This document shows positions 31,719 through 40,743 of a DNA stretch of 64,000 bases, piece after piece (positions within the stretch are counted from its first letter, which is position 1; every line of letters starts with the position of its first letter). This DNA comes from Neoroseomonas eburnea. GTDB taxonomy: Bacteria; Pseudomonadota; Alphaproteobacteria; Acetobacterales; Acetobacteraceae. The notes beneath the pieces are model-generated. The model ran no database searches and was not told the origin of the DNA. It saw only the letters and a list, made by a program, of their open reading frames with translations. The position numbers were made by a program, and so were the translations under genes. The stretch covers positions 1 to 64,000 of the forward strand of contig NZ_JAAEDL010000008.1 of assembly GCF_018129005.1 (NCBI RefSeq), in the 5' to 3' direction.

Positions 31719-33803
31719 TCAGAAGCGGTATTGGAGGCCGGCATAGACCGAGCGTCCGGTGCCGGGTTCGAAGAGCTCGGAGGCGGTGGTCGCCCTGATG
31801 GCGACCGAGGCGGAGGAGATGTATTTCGTGTCCGCCAGGTTGCGCGCCTCGACGAAGGCCGAAAGGCCGCCGGGGAAATCCCAGCCGGCGCGCAGGCCGA
31901 GCAGGACATAGGCGTCCGTCTTCAGCGTATTGGCGTTGTCGACGTAGTAGGCCTGCGGCACCCAGTCGAGGTTCGGCGCGACCCAGGCCCCGGAGGGATG
32001 CCGGTAGCGCAGCTCCGCGCGGTAGAGATGCCGCGGCACGCCGGGAAGCTGGTTGTCGCCGAAGGCCGCGTCGTCGTCGAAGTGGAAGTCGTTGAAGGTG
32101 TAGGCCTGGGTCAGGGTCAGCCGGTCGTCCTCGCTGGCCAGGTTGCGCAGGAAGGTCCAGGCGACCGCCGCCTCGATGCCCTGGTGGATGGTGCGGTCGG
32201 CGTTCAGCGCGTAGGAGGTGCCCTGGCCGAGCGTGAAGAGCTGGATCTCGTCGCGGATCCAGGCGCGGTAGAGCGCCACCTCCCATGAGACCTCCGCGGT
32301 CCCGCCGCGGGTGCCGATCTCGGCGGTCATGCTCCGCTGCGCATCGAGGCGGGAGAAGCCGCCCTGCGGCACCAGGGCGATCAGGTCGCTGAAGGTCGGC
32401 GGCTCGGTGGCCCAGGAGAGGTTGGCGAAGACCTGGGCGGCCGGCGTCGCCTGCCACAGCAGGCCGAAGCGCGGATTGACCCAGCTCCAGCTTCCGCTGC
32501 CCGACTGGTCGCCGTCGCGCAGGAACTCGTCGTCGCTGATGCGCCGCGCCCAGCCGACCGAGGCGCCGGCGATCGCCTGCAGGCCCGGCGCGACGGTCAG
32601 CGCATTCTCGACATAGGCGTCGAGGTTGGTCGCGTTGTCGACCGACCCGTAGGTCTGCGCGCCGGCATGGCCGGAGAGATTGACGTAGCGGCGGTTGAGC
32701 GTCCGCCCGATCATGGCGTTGGCACCGTAGAGCAGGCGGTTCTCGAGCCCCGCGACGGTGCCCTCGATGGTGGTGCGCCCGAACAGCACGAAGTCGTCGG
32801 AGCGGTTGTCGATGTACTGAAAGATCGGGTGGTCGAGCTCGCGCCGCACATAGCCGCCGCCGATCTCGATCAGCGCGCCCTCCTGCGGGCGGATCGCGGT
32901 GACCGTGCCGATGCGCGTGCTCTCGATGTTGCGCATGTAGTCGAGGCGCAGATTGGCGGCATTGGCCATCTGCGGCGTGGTCAGCGCCTGGCTGCGGGTC
33001 AGCGAGCCGGGGATCTGCTGCCAGATGTTGTTGTAGGCGGTGAAGACGCGCGTCTCCGCCATGTCCGACCACTGCCAGGCCGCATTGGCATTGACCCGGT
33101 ATGACCGGCCGGCGCTGTGGTCGCGGAAGCCTTCCTGCGTCATGCCGGTGACGGTGGCCCAGGCGTCGTAGGTCTCTCCCGCCAGGCCAAAGGCGGCCTG
33201 GCCGCGCGCGAAGCCGAAGGACCCGCCTTCTGCGCGCAGCAGCGCGCCCGGTTCCGAGCGGCCGGTCATGGTCACGAAGTTGATCGCGCCGCCGAGCGTG
33301 TTGGCGCCGAGCGGGAAGGCGTTGGCGCCGCGCAGCACGACGACGCGCTGGAAGGTCAGAGGGTCGAGTTCCTGGAAGTCGCCGCTGCCATCCGCCTGGT
33401 TGACCGGGATGCCGTCCTGGTAAAGGCGGACGCCGCGCAGGTGGAAGTTGCGGGAAATGCCCGAGCCGCGGATCGACAGCCGGGAATCCTCGCCCCATTT
33501 CGGCTCGGCGAAGACACCGGGCGTATAGAGCAGCATGTCGCGGATGGTCGTCACGCCGGGGCGGTCGCGGAATTCCTCCGCCGGCACGACCGAGACATTG
33601 CCGGGCACCTGACGGGCGGCTTCTTCGGCCTGTTCGTTCGACGGTCGCGTCAGGCTGCCCGCGATGCGCGGGGCGCTGACAAGCAGCGGCGGCAGGGTGG
33701 CGGCATTCGGGGTGGAATCGGCCGACTGGGCGGCGGCTGGCAGCGTGGTGGCGCATAGCGCCATCGCAGCGGCGACCGGCCGCGCGAGAACGTGTCGAAA
33801 CAT
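31719..33803 (-). CDS. TonB-dependent outer-membrane receptor, probably for copper or another metal complex
   Basis: 694 aa. Signal peptide ends near AAAQSA; the plug domain (about 55-175) includes 'SVVPAEEFRDRPGVTTIRDMLLYTPGVFAEPKWGEDSRLSIRGSG' (core: DMLLYTPGVFAEPKWGEDSR) and the 22-strand barrel ends in the usual C-terminal aromatic (AGLQYRF). Plug glycine turn 'GANTLGGAINFVT' is standard. It admits a ligand using TonB energy. The FecA-like signalling extension is absent. Ligand is inferred as a copper chelate from neighbours only; siderophore uptake is the alternative. Confidence 0.9.
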   Translation of the reverse strand: MFRHVLARPVAAAMALCATTLPAAAQSADSTPNAATLPPLLVSAPRIAGSLTRPSNEQAEEAARQVPGNVSVVPAEEFRDRPGVTTIRDMLLYTPGVFAEPKWGEDSRLSIRGSGISRNFHLRGVRLYQDGIPVNQADGSGDFQELDPLTFQRVVVLRGANAFPLGANTLGGAINFVTMTGRSEPGALLRAEGGSFGFARGQAAFGLAGETYDAWATVTGMTQEGFRDHSAGRSYRVNANAAWQWSDMAETRVFTAYNNIWQQIPGSLTRSQALTTPQMANAANLRLDYMRNIESTRIGTVTAIRPQEGALIEIGGGYVRRELDHPIFQYIDNRSDDFVLFGRTTIEGTVAGLENRLLYGANAMIGRTLNRRYVNLSGHAGAQTYGSVDNATNLDAYVENALTVAPGLQAIAGASVGWARRISDDEFLRDGDQSGSGSWSWVNPRFGLLWQATPAAQVFANLSWATEPPTFSDLIALVPQGGFSRLDAQRSMTAEIGTRGGTAEVSWEVALYRAWIRDEIQLFTLGQGTSYALNADRTIHQGIEAAVAWTFLRNLASEDDRLTLTQAYTFNDFHFDDDAAFGDNQLPGVPRHLYRAELRYRHPSGAWVAPNLDWVPQAYYVDNANTLKTDAYVLLGLRAGWDFPGGLSAFVEARNLADTKYISSASVAIRATTASELFEPGTGRSVYAGLQYRF

Positions 33804-33869
33804 GCTTAGGACGTCTCCTGAGGATGCGGAACGGCAAGCCTTGGCGTGGCCGTCCCGTCGGGAACGGCC

Positions 33870-34253
33870 TCAGGAGAGCGTGGGGGGACCGGTCGGGCGG
33901 TAAGGGGGCGCGCGGGCGGCGGGCGGCAGCGTCTTCGCTTGCGCCGCGTGCCATGTGACGAGCGTGGCGATCCAGGCGGGCCCGGTCACCCGCGGCGCAT
34001 CCGGCATCATCGCCTGCGGCAGTCCGTGGCAGGCGAGGCAGAAGCCCTGGCTCGCCTCGTGCGCCGGCATCTCCTGCCCGTCGGGGCCGACATGGATGGT
34101 GCGCATGCCGTCCGGCGCGCAGACCACCGTCTCAAGCCCGGCCGGCGCCGCCACCATGGCGAGGCAATGCGCCGGCGCCAGCAGCACCTGCAGCAGCAGG
34201 ACCGCGGCGATCAGGCGCGCGACGGGGCTCAGGAAGCGGGGCACGCGATTCAA
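33870..34253 (-). CDS. DUF2946-type membrane-anchored protein, likely copper-related
   Basis: 127 aa, first gene of the copper set. A hydrophobic N-terminal segment (LIAAVLLLQVLLAPAHCLAM) is followed by 'VVCAPDGMRTIHVGPDGQEMPAHEASQGFCLACHGLP' (core: GFCLACHGLP), a short Cys/His/Met-rich stretch suited to metal binding, as in DUF2946 proteins found beside copper receptors. The start is TTG 34251-34253 or GTG at 34242-34244 (MPRFLSPVARL); both leave the same mature part. It lies 66 bp upstream of the receptor gene. Confidence 0.75.
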   Translation of the reverse strand: MNRVPRFLSPVARLIAAVLLLQVLLAPAHCLAMVAAPAGLETVVCAPDGMRTIHVGPDGQEMPAHEASQGFCLACHGLPQAMMPDAPRVTGPAWIATLVTWHAAQAKTLPPAARAPPYRPTGPPTLS

Positions 34254-34332
34254 CTACCGCCCGCGGGCGGGGGCCGCAAGCCGCGGGCATGCCGGATCGA
34301 GAGGGGCGGCACCCCTCCAACCCCTTCGCCCG

Positions 34333-34884
34333 TCACGCCGCCGCGCGGCGCGCCAGATCGTATTCCACCTCCGGCGTGTAGACCGAGGCTTCCTTCCCGA
34401 GCCGGGACGAGAACAGCGTGAAGTGTTCCACCCGCACCGGCGCCGCGCGGAACAGGTTGTGTCCCTGCACGAAGGCGATGACCTTCTCGGGCGGCGCCCG
34501 GTCGGTGCGCGCGATGGTGACGTGCGGCGAGAAGCGCTTGCGCTCCGGCGCCAGGCCGATGCGCTGCAGCGCCGTCTCGACCTTCGCCTGCAGGTGCGCC
34601 AGCGCCTCGTTGCGCTCCGCCCCCACCCAGAGCGAATGGATGCGCCCCGCCTTCTCGAAGGTGCCGAGCCCGCGCAGGGAGAGGTCGAAGGCATTGCCGC
34701 GGATGACGGCGAGCGCGTCGTCCACCTCCTGCGCGCGCCAGTTCTCGATCTCGCCGATGAAGCGCAGCGTCAGGTGGTAGTTCTCGGCCGGCACCCATTT
34801 CGCGCCCGGGATGCCGCCGGCCAGGCCCGCGACGGTCGAGCGCAGCTCGGGCGGCAGGGTGAGGGCGACGAACAGGCGCAACAT
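34333..34884 (-). CDS. thpR: RNA 2',3'-cyclic phosphodiesterase
   Basis: 183 aa 2H phosphoesterase. Both HxTx motifs are present: His37 in HLTLRF and His121 in HVTIAR. Opening 'LRLFVALTLPPELR' is typical. It opens 2',3'-cyclic phosphates on RNA or acts as a 2'-5' RNA ligase in vitro. It is 41 bp downstream of the arylesterase gene on the same strand. A Pro-rich GAGAGGGG hairpin lies just beyond its stop. Confidence 0.92.
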   Translation of the reverse strand: MLRLFVALTLPPELRSTVAGLAGGIPGAKWVPAENYHLTLRFIGEIENWRAQEVDDALAVIRGNAFDLSLRGLGTFEKAGRIHSLWVGAERNEALAHLQAKVETALQRIGLAPERKRFSPHVTIARTDRAPPEKVIAFVQGHNLFRAAPVRVEHFTLFSSRLGKEASVYTPEVEYDLARRAAA

Positions 34885-34925
34885 CTCTTGCCCCCTTCAG
34901 CTTCGCGGCAGGGGTCCCGACCCTG

Positions 34926-35606
34926 TCAGCCGGCCGGGACTCGCGCCAGCAGCGACTCCACGGAAGGAAGCATGCGACGGACAAGTTCCGCGACGCCAGC
35001 TTCATTGGGATGAATTCGGTCGGGCTGGTTCAGGTCCGGATTGCCCGCCACGCCGTCCAGCAGGAAGGGGTAGAAGACGAGCTCCGGCCGCGCCTGCGCG
35101 AGGCGCGTGAAGGTCGCGGCGAATTCCCGCCCGTACTCGGCGCCGAGGTTGGGCGGCGCCAGCATCCCCGCCAGCATCGCCGGCAAGCCTCGGGCCTTCA
35201 GCGCATCGAGGATGGCGGCGAGGTTCGCTTCCGTCGCGCGGGGTTCGATCCCGCGCAGCCCGTCATTGCCGCCGAGCGCCACGATCACCGCCTGCGGCCG
35301 GTCCGCCAGCGCCCAGTCGAGCCGCGACCGCCCACCCGCCGTGGTGTCGCCCGAGACACCGGCATCGATGATGCGGACCTGATGGCCCTTCTCCCGCAGC
35401 GCGGCCTCGAGCCGCGCCGGCAGGCCCTGGCCGCGCGCCAGGCCGTAGGCCGCGGTGATGGAATCGCCCAGCATCAGCAGCCGGACCTCCTGCGCCGCGG
35501 CGGGGGAAGCGGCCAGCAGCGGCAACACTCCGATACAGGCCGAAAGTTGGCGGATCGCGTCGCGGCGCCCATATCGGCCTGGAAGCCGCGGAAACAGAAC
35601 TGACAT
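34926..35606 (-). CDS. tesA: TesA-like GDSL arylesterase / lysophospholipase
   Basis: 226 aa. Signal peptide (about 1-38, ends SPAAA). GDSL block I 'LLMLGDSITAAYG' has nucleophile Ser49; block III 'GGND'; block V Asp196-x-x-His199 in PDRIHPNEAG. It hydrolyses acyl thioesters, aryl esters or lysophospholipids in the periplasm. The start ATG shares two bases with the start ATG of the divergent YbbA gene (CATG palindrome at 35604-35607), reproducing the tesA/ybbA neighbourhood of E. coli. Confidence 0.9.
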   Translation of the reverse strand: MSVLFPRLPGRYGRRDAIRQLSACIGVLPLLAASPAAAQEVRLLMLGDSITAAYGLARGQGLPARLEAALREKGHQVRIIDAGVSGDTTAGGRSRLDWALADRPQAVIVALGGNDGLRGIEPRATEANLAAILDALKARGLPAMLAGMLAPPNLGAEYGREFAATFTRLAQARPELVFYPFLLDGVAGNPDLNQPDRIHPNEAGVAELVRRMLPSVESLLARVPAG

Positions 35607-36333
35607 GGATGCCCTTCCACACCACGCCCCGGACCCTGCCGGGGCGCCCGCCGGGACGCCGCTGGTCGCGGCCACCGGGCTCGCCTTCAAGGTGAGGGCC
35701 CAGGCGGGTGAGATCAATATCCTGCGGGGCGTGGACCTCTCGGTCGGCACCGGGGAGGCGGTCGGCATCGTCGGCCCGTCCGGGTCCGGCAAGACCTCGC
35801 TGCTGATGCTGCTCGCGGGGCTCGACCGGCCGACCGGCGGCACGCTGACCGTCGCCGGCCATGACCTGAGGCGCATGGATGAGGATGCGCTCGCCGTCTT
35901 CCGCCGCGAGCATGTCGGCATCGTCTTCCAGGCCTTCCATCTCGTGCCGACCATGACGGCGATCGAGAATGTCGCCGTGCCGCTGGAATTCTCCGGCCGC
36001 GCCGATGCCTTCGACCGCGCGGAGGAGGCGCTGCGCGCGGTCGGCCTCGGCCATCGGCTGACGCATTATCCCGGCCAGCTCTCGGGCGGGGAGCAGCAGC
36101 GCGTGGCCCTTGCCCGCGCCTTCGTCGCGCGGCCGCATCTGCTGCTGGCCGACGAGCCGACCGGCAATCTGGACCGCGGCACGGGGGCGCATGTCATGGA
36201 CCTGCTGTTCGGCCTGCGCGAGCAGTTCGGCACCACTCTGCTTCTGATCACCCACGACCCGCTGCTCGCCGAACGCTGCGAGCGCCGGGTGCGCATCGAG
36301 GACGGGCAGATCGTGTCCGATGGCGCGCGCTGA
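35605..36333 (+). CDS. ybbA: ABC transporter ATP-binding protein (YbbA/LolD type)
   Basis: 242 aa. Walker A GPSGSGKT (57-64), signature LSGGEQQRVALARAF, Walker B LLLADEPTGNLD, and the H-loop 'LITHDP' are intact. It drives the FtsX-type permease encoded next (overlapping by 14 bp if that gene starts at 36320). In E. coli the YbbA-YbbP pair sits divergently beside tesA, as here, and is thought to export or extract a hydrophobic compound. Its start codon overlaps that of tesA, so no intergenic promoter region exists; both promoters must lie inside the opposing gene. Confidence 0.9.
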   Translation: MDALPHHAPDPAGAPAGTPLVAATGLAFKVRAQAGEINILRGVDLSVGTGEAVGIVGPSGSGKTSLLMLLAGLDRPTGGTLTVAGHDLRRMDEDALAVFRREHVGIVFQAFHLVPTMTAIENVAVPLEFSGRADAFDRAEEALRAVGLGHRLTHYPGQLSGGEQQRVALARAFVARPHLLLADEPTGNLDRGTGAHVMDLLFGLREQFGTTLLLITHDPLLAERCERRVRIEDGQIVSDGAR

Positions 36334-38833
36334 GATGAAGACGCTCTCCCTGGCGCTGCGCTTCGCGCGGCGGGACCTGCGCGGCGGCGTCAAGGGGCTG
36401 CGCATCGTGCTCGCCTGCCTGGCGCTCGGCGTCGCCGCCATCACCGCGGTCGGCACGCTGCGCGCCGGCGTCGAGGCCGGCATCGCCGCCGATGGCGCGC
36501 GGATCCTGGGCGGGGAGGTCGAGGTCGCCTCCCAGCAGGGGCCGCTGCCGCAGGCGACGCTCGACTGGATCGCGGCGCGCGGGGCGCGCCTGTCGCAGAT
36601 CACCCAGATGCGCGCCATGGCCGTCGCGCCGGATGGCGAGCGGACGCTGGTCGAGCTGAAGGCGGTGGACGCGCTCTACCCGCTGTTCGGGGAACTCGTG
36701 CTCGACCCGCCGGGCCGGCTCGCGCCGGGCGAGGTCGCGGTGGAGCGCGTCGTCGCGGATCGTCTCGGCGTCGCGCCGGGGGCGGAGATCCGCATCGGCG
36801 AGGCGCGCTTCACCCTGCGCGGGCTGATCACGACCGAGCCGGACAAGGTGACCAGCCCGGCGATCCTTGGCCCGCGTGCCATGATCGCGATGGCCGACCT
36901 GCCGGCGACCGCGCTGATCCAGCCTGGCAGCCTGGTCACCTGGGAATACCGCATCGCCCTGCCCGAGGGCGCCGACCGCCGCGCCTTCGCCCGGGACCTT
37001 CGTGCCGCCTTCCCGCAGAATGGCTGGCGCGTCCGCACCGCCGACGCGGCGGCGCCGGCGGTCAACCGCTTCGTCGATCGCGCCGCCTTCTTCCTGACGC
37101 TCGCCAGCCTGACGGCGCTGCTCGTCGGCGGCATCGGCGTCGCCACCGGCGTGCGGACCTGGCTCGACCAGCGGGGGCGGACCATCGCGACGCTGCGCTG
37201 CCTCGGCGCTTCGCCCGGCGTGATCTTCGCGACCTACCTCGTGCAGGTGGTGGCGCTGGCGCTGGTCGGCATTGCCATCGGGCTGCTGGCCGGCTTCGGG
37301 CTGACGGCGGCGGGGGCGACGGTGCTGGCCGATGCGCTGCCGGTGCCGCCGCGGCTCGCGCTCTACCCGGAGGTGCTCGGGCTTGCGGCGCTCTACGGGC
37401 TGCTGACGGCACTCGCCTTCGCGCTGTGGCCGCTCGGCCGGGCGATGGAGATCCCCGGCGCGGCGCTGTTCCGCGACACGCTGCAGCCTTTCGGCGCGCG
37501 GCCACGCTTCGCGCTGGTGGCGGCTACGCTGGCGGCCGGCGGGGCGCTGGCGGCGCTGGTGATCGGCACGGCGGAGAACCGTGCCTTCGCGATGTTCTTC
37601 GTCGGCGGGGCGCTGGCGACGCTGGCGCTGTTCCGCTTCGGTGCCTTCGCACTGATGGCCCTCGCGCGGCGCTTCCGCGGCGTGCGGCGGCCGGCGCTGC
37701 GGCTCGGCCTTGCCAACCTGCACCGGCCCGGCGCGCCGACGCCGCTGATCCTCGTCTCGCTCGGCATCGGCCTCACCACGCTTGCCGCCGTGGCGCTGAT
37801 CGAGGGCAACCTGCGCCGCCAGATCTCCGAGCAACTGCCCGAGGCCGCGCCGAACTTCTACTTCATCGACATCCAGTCCGATCAGGCGCGGGATTTCGAC
37901 CGCGTCGCCGCCGCGCAGCCGACGGTGACCGAGATCAAGCGCGTGCCTTCCCTGCGGGCCCGCATCGTCGCGGTGAACGGCGTTCCGGCGGAGCAGGTGC
38001 GCACCTCGCCGGAAACCGCCTGGGCGCTGCGCGGCGACCGCGGCCTGACCTACGCCGCGACGCCGCCCGAGGGCACGCGCGTCGTCGCCGGTCAGTGGTG
38101 GGCGCCGGACTACAGCGGCGCGCCGCTGGTCTCCTTCGACGCCAACCTGGCGCGCGGCTGGGGTGTCGGGCTGGGGGATACGATCACGGTCAATGTGCTC
38201 GGTCGCGACATCCCGCTGACCATCGCCAATCTACGCGACATCGAATGGCGCGGCCTGGGGCTGAACTTCGTTCTGGTGGCCTCGCCGGGGCTGCTGGAGG
38301 CAGCGCCGCACACGCACATCGCCACGGTGCGGTCGGACGCCGCGCGGGAAGGTGCCGTGCTGCGCGCGATCAGCGAGGCTTTCCCCAACATCTCCGGTAT
38401 CCGTGTGCGGGATGCGCTGGAGCAGGTGGCCGCGCTGCTGGAGCGCATCGGCGTCGCGCTGTCGGCGACCGCCTTCCTGACACTCTCCGCCGGGGCGCTG
38501 GTGCTTGCCGGCGCGGTGGCCGCCGGCCAGCGGCGGCGGGTGCGCGATGCGGTGGTGCTCAAGACGATCGGCGCCACCCGGGCGCAGATCCGGCGGGCCT
38601 TCCTGGTGGAATTCGGGCTGCTCGGCGCCACGGCGGGGGTGATCGCCGCCGCCGCCGGTACCGCGGCGGCCTGGGGGGTGGTGCGCTTCGTCATGCGGGC
38701 GGACTGGGCCTTCCTGCCCGCGACGCTGGCGGTCACGGTGCTCGCCTGCACCGCGCTGACGCTGGCCTTCGGCTATGCCGGCACGGCACTGGCGTTGCGC
38801 GCCCGGCCGGCGCCTCTGCTGCGGAACGAGTGA
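36320..38833 (+). CDS. ybbP: ABC transporter permease, FtsX/MacB-like (YbbP)
   Basis: 837 aa with two FtsX modules and about 10 membrane helices: N-terminal helix near 25-50, group at 250-440, a lone helix near 470, and a C-terminal group at 715-830. A large periplasmic domain lies between (about 500-710). It is the size of YbbP (about 800 aa). ATG 36320 overlaps the ybbA stop; an alternative ATG at 36335 (MKTLSLALRFARRDL) is nearly as likely. A 9-bp hairpin follows the stop. Substrate unproven. Confidence 0.88.
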   Translation: MARAEMKTLSLALRFARRDLRGGVKGLRIVLACLALGVAAITAVGTLRAGVEAGIAADGARILGGEVEVASQQGPLPQATLDWIAARGARLSQITQMRAMAVAPDGERTLVELKAVDALYPLFGELVLDPPGRLAPGEVAVERVVADRLGVAPGAEIRIGEARFTLRGLITTEPDKVTSPAILGPRAMIAMADLPATALIQPGSLVTWEYRIALPEGADRRAFARDLRAAFPQNGWRVRTADAAAPAVNRFVDRAAFFLTLASLTALLVGGIGVATGVRTWLDQRGRTIATLRCLGASPGVIFATYLVQVVALALVGIAIGLLAGFGLTAAGATVLADALPVPPRLALYPEVLGLAALYGLLTALAFALWPLGRAMEIPGAALFRDTLQPFGARPRFALVAATLAAGGALAALVIGTAENRAFAMFFVGGALATLALFRFGAFALMALARRFRGVRRPALRLGLANLHRPGAPTPLILVSLGIGLTTLAAVALIEGNLRRQISEQLPEAAPNFYFIDIQSDQARDFDRVAAAQPTVTEIKRVPSLRARIVAVNGVPAEQVRTSPETAWALRGDRGLTYAATPPEGTRVVAGQWWAPDYSGAPLVSFDANLARGWGVGLGDTITVNVLGRDIPLTIANLRDIEWRGLGLNFVLVASPGLLEAAPHTHIATVRSDAAREGAVLRAISEAFPNISGIRVRDALEQVAALLERIGVALSATAFLTLSAGALVLAGAVAAGQRRRVRDAVVLKTIGATRAQIRRAFLVEFGLLGATAGVIAAAAGTAAAWGVVRFVMRADWAFLPATLAVTVLACTALTLAFGYAGTALALRARPAPLLRNE

Positions 38834-38839
38834 ATTGGC

Positions 38840-38861
38840 GGGCCGCGAATGATCGCGGCCC
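38840..38861 (+). terminator. Hairpin after ybbP
   Basis: GGGCCGCGA (38840-38848) - ATGA - TCGCGGCCC (38853-38861), perfect 9-bp stem starting 6 bp after the ybbP stop codon. No T-tract. Confidence 0.5.
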
Positions 38862-38938
38862 CTACTGCGACGCATCCGGTTCCGTTACAGTCGCCGGGCC
38901 GGAATCACTCTGGCTCGAAGCCACACCGAGGAACTGCC

Positions 38939-39541
38939 ATGTCGCAATCCCCCCGCGCGCGCCTGAAGCTCGCCGCGATCGTCGCCCTGCCGCTGCTCGG
39001 CCTCGGCGCCTGCGCCTCCGCGCCGCCGCAGCCGGTCAACCCGCCGGCGCCGATCGTGGTGTCCACCGCCAAGGAAGCGGTCGGTGTGGTCGAGCGGGTG
39101 AACACCCGCACCCGCGAAGTCACCATCCGCACCCCGAGCGAGGGCCGGGTGACGGTGACGGCCGGGCCGGAAGTGCAGAATTTCGCCCAGATCCGCCGCG
39201 GCAACCATGTCCGCCTCCGCTTCGAGGAAGCGGTGGCCGTCCAGCTCACGCCGCGCGGCACGAGCCTGCCCGCCGAGATCGACGTCGCCGCGGCGCGCAG
39301 CGAGCCCGGCCAGCGCCCCGCCGGCGCCGTCGTGGCGACCACCCGCGCGACCGTGACGGTCAACAGCGTGGACACGACGAACAACACCGTGACCTTCACC
39401 GGTCCGCGCGGCGTGCGGCGCACCGTCGCGGTCCGCTCGCCGGAGATGCAGGCCTTCATCCGCACGATCCGTCCGGGCCAGCAGGTCAATGTCGCGATCG
39501 CCGAGGCGGTGGCTCTCTCGGTCGAACCCGCGAACCAGTGA
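38939..39541 (+). CDS. Putative lipoprotein of unknown function
   Basis: 200 aa. Signal peptide with lipobox LGAC, acylated Cys25, then a Pro-rich linker and two similar halves, about residues 42-105 and 118-195. Each half has the pattern 'TVxVExVxTxxxxVTIxTPxG' and 'EVQ(A)F...IRxGxxVxxxxxEAVAxxxxP': for example 'NTRTREVTIRTPSEGRVTVT' and 'VDTTNNTVTFTGPRGVRRTV'. So it is an internal duplication of a beta-rich domain. The same layout is seen in many small proteobacterial envelope proteins without a known role. GAGGAA lies 6-11 bp before the ATG. Confidence 0.75.
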   Translation: MSQSPRARLKLAAIVALPLLGLGACASAPPQPVNPPAPIVVSTAKEAVGVVERVNTRTREVTIRTPSEGRVTVTAGPEVQNFAQIRRGNHVRLRFEEAVAVQLTPRGTSLPAEIDVAAARSEPGQRPAGAVVATTRATVTVNSVDTTNNTVTFTGPRGVRRTVAVRSPEMQAFIRTIRPGQQVNVAIAEAVALSVEPANQ

Positions 39542-39711
39542 TCCCGGGGTGCGCCGGCCGGGGTCCGGCCGGTGCATCGGTCCGCCCTCGCCGCCCGGCG
39601 GGGGCGGCGTGCCGCTCAGGGTGGGCGATGCAATCCCCCGTTGATCGGCATGAAAAAAGCTCCATATTCCAGGTCCGGGGAATTGTCCCCACAGGAGGAG
39701 TCTTCAACGTC

Positions 39712-40500
39712 ATGGCCTTTGGTCCCGACACTCGATACACGACGGGTGCGCCTGGCTGGGGTCGCGTCGCGACCGCCGACGCGGCCGCCGTCGATGCCGG
39801 GCTGCGGTCCTACATGCTCCGGGTCTACAACTGGATGGCCTCGGGGCTGCTGCTGACAGGCATCGTCGCCTATGTCATCGCGTCCACGCCGGAACTCATG
39901 AACCTGTTCTGGCAGGTGGGCCGTGCCGCGAACGGCGCGCGCGTCGTCTCGCCGACAATCCTCGGCTGGGCCGCGATGCTCTCGCCGCTCGCCTTCGTGC
40001 TGGTCCTGTCCTTCGGCATCAACCGCATGAGCAAGGGCACGGCGCAGCTGCTGTTCTGGCTCTTCGCCGCGGCGATGGGCGCCAGCCTGTCGAACATCTT
40101 CCTGCGCTACACCGGCCAGTCCATCGCCACGACCTTCTTCGTCACCTCGGCGATGTTCGCGGGCATCAGCCTTTACGGCTACACCACGAAGGCCGACCTG
40201 ACGCGCATGGGGTCGTTCATGATGATGGGCCTGATCGGCATCATCATCGCGAGCCTGGTCAACATCTTCCTCGCCTCCTCCGCGCTGGCCTTCGCCATCA
40301 GCATCATCGGCGTGGTGGTCTTCGTCGGCCTGACCGCCTGGGACACCCAGCGGATCAAGACCGACTACCTGGCCTATGCCTATGCGGAAGGCACCGAGGA
40401 AGCCGGCAAGCGGAGCGTGCTCGACGCGCTCGCGCTCTACCTGAACTTCGTCAACCTCTTCCAGCTCCTGCTGTCCTTCATGGGGCAGCGCCAGGAGTAG
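39712..40500 (+). CDS. Bax inhibitor-1/YccA family membrane protein
   Basis: 262 aa with seven membrane segments between residues 40 and 258 and a short cytosolic N-terminus. 'YMLRVYNWMASGLLLTGIVAY', 'FAAAMGASLSNIFLRYTG' and 'AWDTQRIKTDY' mark the family, which regulates ion or pH leakage; bacterial BsYetJ is a pH-sensitive calcium channel. An excellent AGGAGGA precedes the ATG by about 12 bp. A strong terminator follows. Confidence 0.92.
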   Translation: MAFGPDTRYTTGAPGWGRVATADAAAVDAGLRSYMLRVYNWMASGLLLTGIVAYVIASTPELMNLFWQVGRAANGARVVSPTILGWAAMLSPLAFVLVLSFGINRMSKGTAQLLFWLFAAAMGASLSNIFLRYTGQSIATTFFVTSAMFAGISLYGYTTKADLTRMGSFMMMGLIGIIIASLVNIFLASSALAFAISIIGVVVFVGLTAWDTQRIKTDYLAYAYAEGTEEAGKRSVLDALALYLNFVNLFQLLLSFMGQRQE

Positions 40501-40525
40501 TCCTGCCGCTGGCAGGGCGGAGCAG

Positions 40526-40560
40526 GCCCCGGGGAGCGATCCCCGGGGCTTTCCTTTTTT
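40526..40560 (+). terminator. Strong rho-independent terminator
   Basis: GCCCCGGGGA (40526-40535) - GCGA - TCCCCGGGGC (40540-40549), then TTTCCTTTTTT. A perfect 10-bp GC stem with a GNRA-type loop and a T-tract, 25 bp after the BI-1 gene stop codon. The best terminator in the window. Confidence 0.95.
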
Positions 40561-40743
40561 CCGGTCGGAGAAACCCCGCATCGCCGGCGCGGACGCGGTG
40601 CGGTGCCGTGGCGGGCGTCGCGCCGGACGCACCGATGCGCCGTGGCCGCTGGGCCAGGTCCGGGCAGCGCGGCACGCACTGCGTCCCGCCGTCCGCCCCT
40701 GTGAGGGCTTGCCCGACCCCGTCCGCCGCGCCTATGCGACGCC

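Noticed and set aside
34250-35005. 250-codon minus-strand frame overlapping thpR and tesA
   Set aside because: Out of frame with both recognised genes; no family resemblance.
37426-39711. Long plus-strand frame running into the BI-1 gene
   Set aside because: Overlaps ybbP and the lipoprotein gene in another frame, with Arg/Ala/Gly bias only; the BI-1 family starts at ATG 39712 with a good ribosome-binding site.
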